From Scleromitrula shiraiana (Eukaryota; Ascomycota; Leotiomycetes; Helotiales; Sclerotiniaceae), in the NCBI GenBank assembly GCA_028455995.1, contig JABELC010000008.1, positions 619,501 to 683,500 on the forward strand: 64,000 bases of DNA. Direction: 5' to 3'. Below are positions 57,285-64,000 of this stretch, in pieces (positions within the stretch are counted from its first letter, which is position 1; the number at the start of each line of letters is the position of its first letter). The notes under the pieces were generated by a model. It was given only the letters and a program-made list of their open reading frames with translations. It had not been told where the DNA came from and did no database searches. A program made the translations under genes and the position numbers.

Positions 57285-58880
57285 ATGTCTCTCAGCCGCA
57301 TTATCATTGATACCGACCCTGGTAAGAAAAATATCCCCCAAGAGTTCATTATGAAAGATATTTGAAGCTTATTTTTACCAAAAGGAGTTGATGATGTCCT
57401 GGCCGTGCTTTTAGCTTTAGCTGCAAAGCCAGAGGAAGTTGATATATTGATGCTCTCCATAACCTACGGTAATGTCGAGGTTCAAAGGTCCGTATCAAAC
57501 GCATATCTTTTTTGACTTATACTGATATACAATAAAGCTGTTTAAGAAACATTGTAGCTCTATTCCATGTTATCGAAAAAGAGTTGAAATGGCGAAGAGA
57601 AAGAGGACAACTTGAAGGGTTTGACGCGATGAAGAGCTCTAAGCCCATTGTGGCCGTAGGCGCGGATCACCCACTTGAGGATGCGATGTTGATGGCAGAT
57701 TACTTTCGTATGAATTTCGATACATAATCTTTGGGGAATTGAGCTAATTTCACTAACAGACGGTGTCGATGGTCTTGGTGGAGTTCATGAAAGTGTATGA
57801 TATCTAATTTTCTTTCTACTCTCTTAGTTGAATTGCAATAACTGACTTTGTTCATAATAGCATCCACATCTCTCCCCATCTGACGCTTGGAAGACCTTGT
57901 TTCAACCTCCTCCAGCCAATGCGACGGCTGAAGAGGTCGCAGAAGCCCGTTTACTTGCTTCGCCATCTCCATCATTCACACCCTCACACGTCCCGGCCCA
58001 CAAGGAAATGCTTCGACTCCTCAGAGAAAATCCCAAAGATACGATTACAATTGTCTGTGTTGGACCTTTGACTAATATAGCACTGGCTGCCGCAGAAGAC
58101 CCAGAGACTTTCTTGAAAGTCAAGGAGGTTGTGGTTATGGGAGGAGCAATCGATGTAGAAGGCAACATTACGCCTGTTGCAGAGTTCAACACATATGCAG
58201 ATGCTGTAGCCACCGCTAGAATCTTTGCTTTGACCTCACCAAATCCGGTAACAACCATGCCGCCTCCACCATCGAATATGTCAACACTTCCACCTTATCC
58301 CAAGAATCTTTCTAGACAACTTAATTTAACGTTGTTCCCCTTGGATATTACAACACCACATCAACTACAAAAGTCCTTGTTTCAAGCGAAGTTAGATAAT
58401 TTAATTAAGGCCGGAAGTCCACTTGCAGAATGGACATCTGCTTTTGTGCACAAAACTTTCGACAAGATTGAGTCACTCACTCGCAAGCAGGCGGACCCCG
58501 GTCTCGAATTACATGACCCTCTTTGTATTTGGTACGTGCTAACACGTACATCGCCAGCTTGGATGACTGCCCCTAAAGCCCCTGAGGATATTCGGGTTGA
58601 GACTGCTGGCCAATGGACTCGGGGTATGCACATCATCGATAGAAGACAGAGAAAGAAGGTAACAAAACCACAAATTAAGAGCTCTGGAGCAGTGGACATC
58701 TCGAACCCTATGGATAGCATCACAACGATTGTTAGTAATGATATAGATGTTACGGCAGACACTCCTGGTGATAATGGTGGATGGCTGAGTGAACATAAGG
58801 GCAATAGAATAAACAGAATTGTCGGAACTCCAGGAGAAGAAGCTTTTGGGCCTTATCTCCTGGAAAGAGTTTTTGGATAG
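57285..58880 (+). CDS. Inosine/uridine-preferring nucleoside hydrolase, five exons
   Basis: Exons 57285-57321, 57385-57487, 57538-57707, 57760-57794 and 57861-58880. All introns are GT-AG (50-66 nt) and phases close to 454 residues. The calcium-binding signature DTDPGVDD (residues 9-16) is split by the first intron. Further landmarks are ITYGNVEVQ, HGVDGLGG, GPLTNIALAA and VVMGGAIDVEGNITPVAEFNTYADAVA, and the late HDPLCIWYVL with the catalytic-site His-Asp. Family members hydrolyse the N-glycosidic bond of purine and pyrimidine ribonucleosides for salvage. This one has a linker of about 35 residues after TSPNPV (MPPPPSNMSTLPPYPKN) and a ~90-residue C-terminal extension compared with bacterial enzymes, as in other fungal homologues. 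Confidence 0.92.
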
Positions 58881-59314
58881 AAACTAGCATTAGACTATGG
58901 TTTGACTTTTTGGATGAACGGTTGACTCAGGACCTGCAGTAGATATTTTGGCTACTGGAGTATAGCAAATGCGTGGAACAATTATACGAGGAATTATACC
59001 AACATAACAGAACTTTAGAGAAAAAGTCATTCTTTCGCAAACTCCCGGCTTCACGCCACGGGGTTATATTTTGTATCTAAGTGAATCTTGCCATATGTCT
59101 GAGCTATATCCCATGCCAATAGTATATGGTCAAGGATATGGATATAAAAAGCCCTCCTATCAAACCATCCAACGCCAAATCATGCAGTAGTGTCGTTCAA
59201 TCCATTTTACGCTCTGCCTCGCCCTTAATCTTGTTGCAATAAATGCCATGTTATGCCAAATTTTGGTATCTTCCTCTGCCTCCCCAAAGACGATATTGTA
59301 AATATTTAGGTAGA
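58881..59314. other. Intergenic 3' flanks
   Basis: 434 bp between convergent genes. No gene seen. Confidence 0.45.
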
Positions 59315-59765
59315 TCAAGAATGTTTCGTACCACCAATAACCGCGCCCCTAACCTCCAGCCAATTTATACTATCATCCAGCTCTTCATCCACCAGCCCAA
59401 CTACCACCACATTGTCTCCTCGAATCAAATATAACCCATGTGGAACCTCGCTCGATGGCTCTGGATCTTCAGGTGGTCGGATTATTCGCTCAGTGGTTTG
59501 TGATAGTACCTAATACATTGGATTTCTTAGCAAATATAAAAGGGGAGGAGAGAAGAGATAGGTAGAAGTGATTTACAATATTTGTCTGCTGATCGCATGA
59601 AAGTAGTGTTCCAACCAATGTTCTCGAGTCCGCGGTGAGGATCAACACCTTTTCTATCAAGCTGTCAGAACCATGGTTGTAAGTCTTGTTTTATACGGCA
59701 AATCCAAAGTGAAATAGAGGAGGGGTAAGAGGAGGCTTACTGTTTACATAGCTTGAAAGAGACAT
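59315..59765 (-). CDS. LSM8: U6 snRNA-associated Sm-like protein Lsm8, three short exons
   Basis: Exons (minus strand) 59765-59741 (25 nt), 59653-59577 (77 nt) and 59509-59315 (195 nt), with GT-AG introns of 87 and 67 nt and phases that close to 98 residues. The protein begins MSLSSYVNKKVLILTADSR and continues with TLVGTLLSCDQQTNIV (Sm1 motif), then TTERIIRPPEDPEP, HGLYLIRGDNVVVVGLVDEE (Sm2 motif, with IRGDNV) and DDSINWLEVRG. The length and these features are those of Lsm8, the subunit that makes the nuclear Lsm2-8 ring bind the U6 snRNA 3' end. Because every exon is shorter than 200 nt, simple frame searches miss this gene. Confidence 0.92.
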
Positions 59766-60716
59766 TTTGAAGATTGAAGTAGAAGCTTGATGCTGCCGGC
59801 TGGCAGCAGGTTAAAGGGTTTTTATTATGACGAAGAGGCTATATCTATATGAGCTCACTGGTCGAGATAGACAATCTAAATTCTGCTTAATTGTTGTGAT
59901 GTTTATATTGATTTGCAAGTGATATCTGAACTTCGAAATTATTCAGAACCCTTCATTTTCTGGTAACCAAAAGTAAAACGGAGCTTCCCGGGAATCAGAG
60001 GAGATGGACGCCCGGACCACCACCTCTATCAACAATAGCTACATAGCCTTGCAGCACTTCGTAATAGTAAGTACTGTGTGTCTTGCTCTCCCAATCCCCA
60101 CCCCAGAGAAGTCTACGAAGACTACTCCTGATAAAATCAACACAGATTACGAACCACGATCTTTCGATTCGCGCAGACCCGAAGTTGTAATCAACACCTC
60201 ACATTTCAAGAAGAACAATTTGATAGGAAATAAAGCTTCGACCAGTCCAAACTCTCTCCACCTCATCAATTACTTACCTATTTGCCAACTGAGCGTTTCG
60301 ATTCCTATTCTATACCACGCATATTGGGTTTTCAACAGAACGTAACTTACGGATGCAATTGTACAGATAGTTAGAAGGCAGACTACTACTATAAACATAT
60401 ACGAACATCTTGCAGGCAACACACGCAAGCTCCGGTTGAAATAACAGTCGAGGCGTCAAGGAGTGTTCCTATACCACCAAGCTCTACCAATTCTTCCACG
60501 GAACTATAACTATCAAAGGAGGAATACGATATAAGGCTCTTCATATTAGTAACACTTTCAAATCATCGACCTCACGGGAACAGTCTTGACGCATTTCATT
60601 TTGTTCAAGTGAAAGTAAACTCTCGGGTTTTTGCACCAACCCCTCCTCCACTACCACGATTCACATCCACTCTTCCTCTTTGACTCCTCGAAAGTGAGAA
60701 AAAGACCACAGACGAT
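59766..60716. promoter_or_regulatory. Divergent region between LSM8 and VPS26
   Basis: 950 bp. A 113-codon plus-strand frame at 60004-60345 (starting MDARTTTSINNSY) is possible but has no recognisable features; a GTAAGT lies 63 nt into it, so an unrecognised small spliced gene cannot be excluded. Confidence 0.4.
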
Positions 60717-61866
60717 ATGTCATTTCTCTTCCAGGCTCCTGTCGATATCGACATTGTTTTAGAAGATGGGGATTCGCGGGAGACTGTTGAAGTTAAGAAC
60801 AAGAGTAGCAAGGAGAGAGTACCATTATACAAAGACGGAGAGTCTGTCCGCGGGGCTGTGACCATTAGACCTAAGGATGGCAAACGTTTAGAGCATACGG
60901 GTATCAAGGTTCAATTTATTGGACTGATCGGTAGGTTATTTCTTATCCAAAGGTATGCTGAAGTTGAAGCTTCATTTTACTGACTTGAAACATTGCAGAA
61001 ATGTTCTACGATCGTGGTAACCATTATGAATTCTTATCCTTAGGACAAGAACTTGCGGCGCCTGGCGAATTACAACATCCACAAGCATACGACTTCAATT
61101 TCAAGAACGTCGAGAAGCAATACGAATCATACAACGGCATTAATGTTAAGCTTCGTTATTATATCAAAGTCACAGTCTCCAGACGCATGGCTGATGTTAT
61201 TCGAGAGAAAGATTTATGGGTCTTCTCTTACCGAATTCCCCCTGAGATGAATAGCTCTATTAAGATGGATGTCGGTATTGAAGATTGTCTCCATATCGAA
61301 TTCGAATATTCCAAATCGAAGTATCATTTGAAAGATGTAATTGTTGGTCGCATCTACTTCTTACTAGTTCGTCTAAAGATCAAGCACATGGAACTGTCGA
61401 TCATCAGACGTGAGACAACTGGCACCCCTCCAAACCAGTATAATGAGAGCGAGACTTTGGTTAGATTTGAGGTTAGTTAGCTTCCCAATCTTAGAAATTA
61501 CTTCACTAACACATCCATATTTAGATTATGGATGGTTCCCCATCTCGCGGAGAGACTATTCCAATTCGATTGTTCCTAGGCGGTTTCGATCTCACCCCAA
61601 CTTTCAGAGAAGTTAACAAGAAATATTCAACTAGATACTACTTGAGTCTAGTTCTCATTGACGAAGGTTAGTTCTTCTTATTTGTCTTTTTCCTGAATCT
61701 ATAACGTTAACCAAACATACCAGATGCTCGCCGTTATTTCAAACAATCAGAAATCGTTCTCTATCGCCAACAGCCCGAAGATGCTCTCGCATTAGGCCAA
61801 CAAACCAAGATAGCAGGTGCTCATTCCGCCCCCTCGGCAGCCCGCAAACAACTCCCCGCCCAATAA
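60717..61866 (+). CDS. VPS26: Retromer subunit Vps26, four exons
   Basis: Exons 60717-60930, 60999-61471, 61525-61666 and 61724-61866. The introns (68, 53 and 57 nt) are GT-AG, and phases close to 323 residues. The arrestin-like fold of Vps26 is evident: MSFLFQAPVDIDIVLEDGD at the start, LYKDGESVRGAVTIRPKDGKRLEHTGIKVQFIGLIE, then FLSLGQELAAPGEL, YDFNFKNVEKQYESYNGINVKLRYYIKVTV, and the later FLGGFDLTPTFREVNKKYSTRYYLSLVLIDE, which contacts Vps35. Retromer returns sorting receptors from endosomes to the Golgi. The C-terminal ~25 residues are disordered. Confidence 0.95.
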
Positions 61867-62684
61867 ATTTCCGATCTCCCTTTTAAGCGATAAAAAGCTT
61901 TTGCGTTTTACCTCTTTTTTTCCGTTTTTTTCTCTTATTCGATACCAAAATGGTTTTTTCTTACATCATCATATCATATCATATCATATTATATTACGCA
62001 GTCGCAGTTGTCATGGGGTAAAACGTGATTGAGAGACGAAGATAAGATAACACTGGCGCGGGGAAATGGCGGGATTGATTCATTCGAATGTACCAATAGA
62101 GATACAGGCAGATACAGATACGGGGAGAGTGAACTGATGAAATTGGGGTTTTCGAATTAATGTTAGTTACATGGTGAATAGATGGCTTTTTCTGACGTTT
62201 TCTTTCTACACGGTGCACTATCGCCATGGATGGGGAGGAATTCGGGGTGCAGAAATGCGAATGGATAGTGTGTATATGTGGATGAATAAATCAATCAATC
62301 AATGAAATGAATGAATGAATGAATGGATGTGGAAAAGTGGGTAATGGTTGATTTCTCATGGTGATTTGATTTGATTTGATTTGATACCTCTACCGAAGAT
62401 GATTTTGGTATTCCTTATTCTGTGCATTTTTTTACTCTGTATGTGTGTGATTGTATATTTGTTTATCAGAAGATACTCTTCATAATAAGATATCTATCTA
62501 TCTATCTCAAGATCAAGATTAAGATCAAGATGCCTTGACCCAACCCCCCTTCCTCCCTACCAAACCATGCAATTAATTACGCCAATCTGATCCGACATTT
62601 CCATCTTAATTTCCTCCAAATCGTCAAATCTTTTCTTCTTTCCTCTCCCTCTTTCTCTTCCTCTCCAAGTTCTCTAATCCCCAC
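61867..62684. other. Convergent 3' intergenic region
   Basis: Contains CATAT runs (61970-61990), TTTGA repeats (62365-62385) and TATC repeats (62490-62507). No gene seen. Confidence 0.5.
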
Positions 62685-64000
62685 TCACAAAACATCCATA
62701 AAATCGCCCCCACCATAATCATTCCCCGCACCACCCCCCGTCAACGCAAACTGACCATTCTCAATCGCCGCCACCCTATCCAACTCCTCCTGATACCCCC
62801 TCCTCACATCCTCCAACGTAACCACCCTCCTCTTCCCCGCCTCCTCCTTCTTCCCCCTCCCGCTCGTCGTCGTCGTGCTAGGCGACCCCTCGCATAAAAT
62901 CCAAGCCTGTTTCGGATCCACACAGCTCAGCGCATTAATAACAGCCACATACTGTTTCGTAATTAATGTTTCCCCATCTCCTCCCAATCCCTCCTCTCCG
63001 AGTTTATCGTTCTCGCTCGCCTGCTGCAATTTGTATAAGCGTTCGAGGGATATGGCGGCTGCGCCCCTGAAATCACTGCGTTGGATTCGCCATGCGTAGA
63101 GGATTTTATGGTAGGGTATACCGACTGTGACGTCGACGATATTGCTGCATTTCTGCGCGAGGGTTTCATCGACTGCGTCTTGGAGACCGATGAATGGGAG
63201 GGAGATGAGTTGGGTTGCGTGGTTTGATTCGCACATTTTTGCGACGAGGGAGCGGAGGGAAGATAGTTGGAGGGCGGGGTTGGCGATTAGACAAAGAGTG
63301 GAGTGGGCTATTTCGTAACGGGAGGTGTGAATGGCAGCGAAGAAGAGGCGGGTTTGCATTTCAGTTAAGAGATCATGATTGTCTGGTTTGATGAATTGGA
63401 TGGCGAGTCGGGAGAAGTCGATGACGTGGGAGTACGTTTTTTCTTTGTCGTAAAGAGAGACAATGTGAGAGTAATATTCGGGTATACCTGCATATATGAG
63501 GTTCTTTTCTGTTTCGTCGAGAAGGCCTGCGCTATGTGGATATGTAAGTTTCTTCAAGCCTGGTTGTGCTGGAAGTTGTCAGTTGAAATATTCATAAAAC
63601 GAAGCAATGATTCAAGCTTACCCATCCCAAAAGCAGCTTTCTTGAAGTGAAAAGATGCAGCAAGAGGATCATTGGCGGCTAGGCATGTCCTACCCTTGAC
63701 ATACGTAGAAAATGCATCGTGCTCGGTGAAACGTGAGAACTCCATGGCTAAGTCCGCTCGACCTTGCTTCAATAAGAAACATTGAATGACAGCCGGTGAT
63801 GTTTCAAGCGTAGTGCGAGGCCTGCATAGGTCTACTATAAGGTCCGTTAAGGCCGCAGGCATCGGAATATTTCTTTCGAAACCGAACAGATGTCTGTGAA
63901 CACCTTCCAGGATAGTGACCGTTTCGTATTGAACCGGCTTCTTGACCAAGGAAGTAGTTGAGTCCGACTGTGAATTTGAGCGTTCACGACCTGCCAAAGG
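62685..64000 (-). CDS. NUP120: Nucleoporin Nup120/Nup160, C-terminal part, runs off the right edge
   Basis: Two exons in the window: 64000-63622 (open past the edge) and 63568-62685, joined by a 53-nt GT-AG intron; phase closes as FGMAQPGLKK. Apparent start codons in the upper exon are not the gene start. The sequence is the alpha-helical C-terminal region of the Nup160/Nup120 family: CFLLKQGRADLAMEFSRF, LLDETEKNLIYAGIPEYYSHIVSLYDKE, RLFFAAIHTSRYEIAHSTL, LISLPFIGLQDAVDE, and PYHKILYAWRIQRSDFRGAAAISLERLYKLQ. It forms part of the Y-complex (Nup84/107 complex) scaffold of the nuclear pore. The Gly-rich, acidic end (GGGAGNDYGGGDFMDVL) completes the protein at 62685. Confidence 0.8.

Noticed and set aside
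63554..63997. A separate 147-residue gene at the right edge
   Set aside because: Its apparent start is not ATG, the frame continues past the edge, and it splices in phase to the downstream nucleoporin exon.

Overview
The window is nuclear DNA of a filamentous ascomycete (Pezizomycotina). The evidence is short GT-AG introns (46-122 nt) with CTAAC/CTRAY-like branch sites, Zn(II)2Cys6 and C2H2 regulators, a retromer/nucleoporin/spliceosome gene set, and AT-rich noncoding DNA packed with microsatellites. A Leotiomycete (Botrytis/Sclerotinia relative) fits the style of the sequence, but that placement is inference.

Layout. 1-1.65 kb: two decayed genes on the minus strand, an aminoglycoside-phosphotransferase-like gene cut by the window edge and a FAD monooxygenase with an internal deletion. 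1.65-5.4 kb: no gene seen. 5.4-11.3 kb: a conserved low-complexity protein, a Tma17/Adc17-like protein and a mitochondrial rhomboid protease (the last two divergent). 12.4-14.2 kb: an intact three-exon protein kinase. 14.7-19.4 kb: a decayed accessory cluster made of an MDR oxidoreductase, a Zn(II)2Cys6 regulator and an MFS transporter, all broken. 20.6-24.9 kb: the splicing factors Clf1 and Prp31, back to back on a 173-bp shared promoter. 24.9-41.8 kb: a 17-kb microsatellite-rich desert holding one recognisable gene, a two-finger C2H2 factor. 41.8-46.9 kb: phosphoketolase and acetate kinase, divergent, forming a two-step route from xylulose-5-P or fructose-6-P through acetyl-P to acetate and ATP. 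47.7-53.8 kb: a BTB protein, a short unknown fragment, a broken condensation-type acyltransferase and a two-exon membrane protein resembling modin. 54.9-64 kb: a single-pass acidic/basic protein, a five-exon nucleoside hydrolase, Lsm8 (three tiny exons, easily missed), retromer Vps26, and the C-terminal part of nucleoporin Nup120/Nup160, which runs off the right edge.

Two threads link the genes. Three pre-mRNA splicing factors (Clf1, Prp31, Lsm8) lie in one 64-kb window, two of them sharing a promoter. Accessory functions (resistance-type kinase, monooxygenase, oxidoreductase/regulator/transporter cluster, acyltransferase) are present only as wrecks with several independent frame breaks, while the housekeeping genes around them read through cleanly. 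That contrast argues for real pseudogenisation rather than sequencing error. I did not find a convincing new biological system; the strongest leads are the decayed cluster with its array of GGAATA motifs, the phosphoketolase/acetate kinase locus with two unstable repeat tracts, and the C2H2 gene isolated in the desert.
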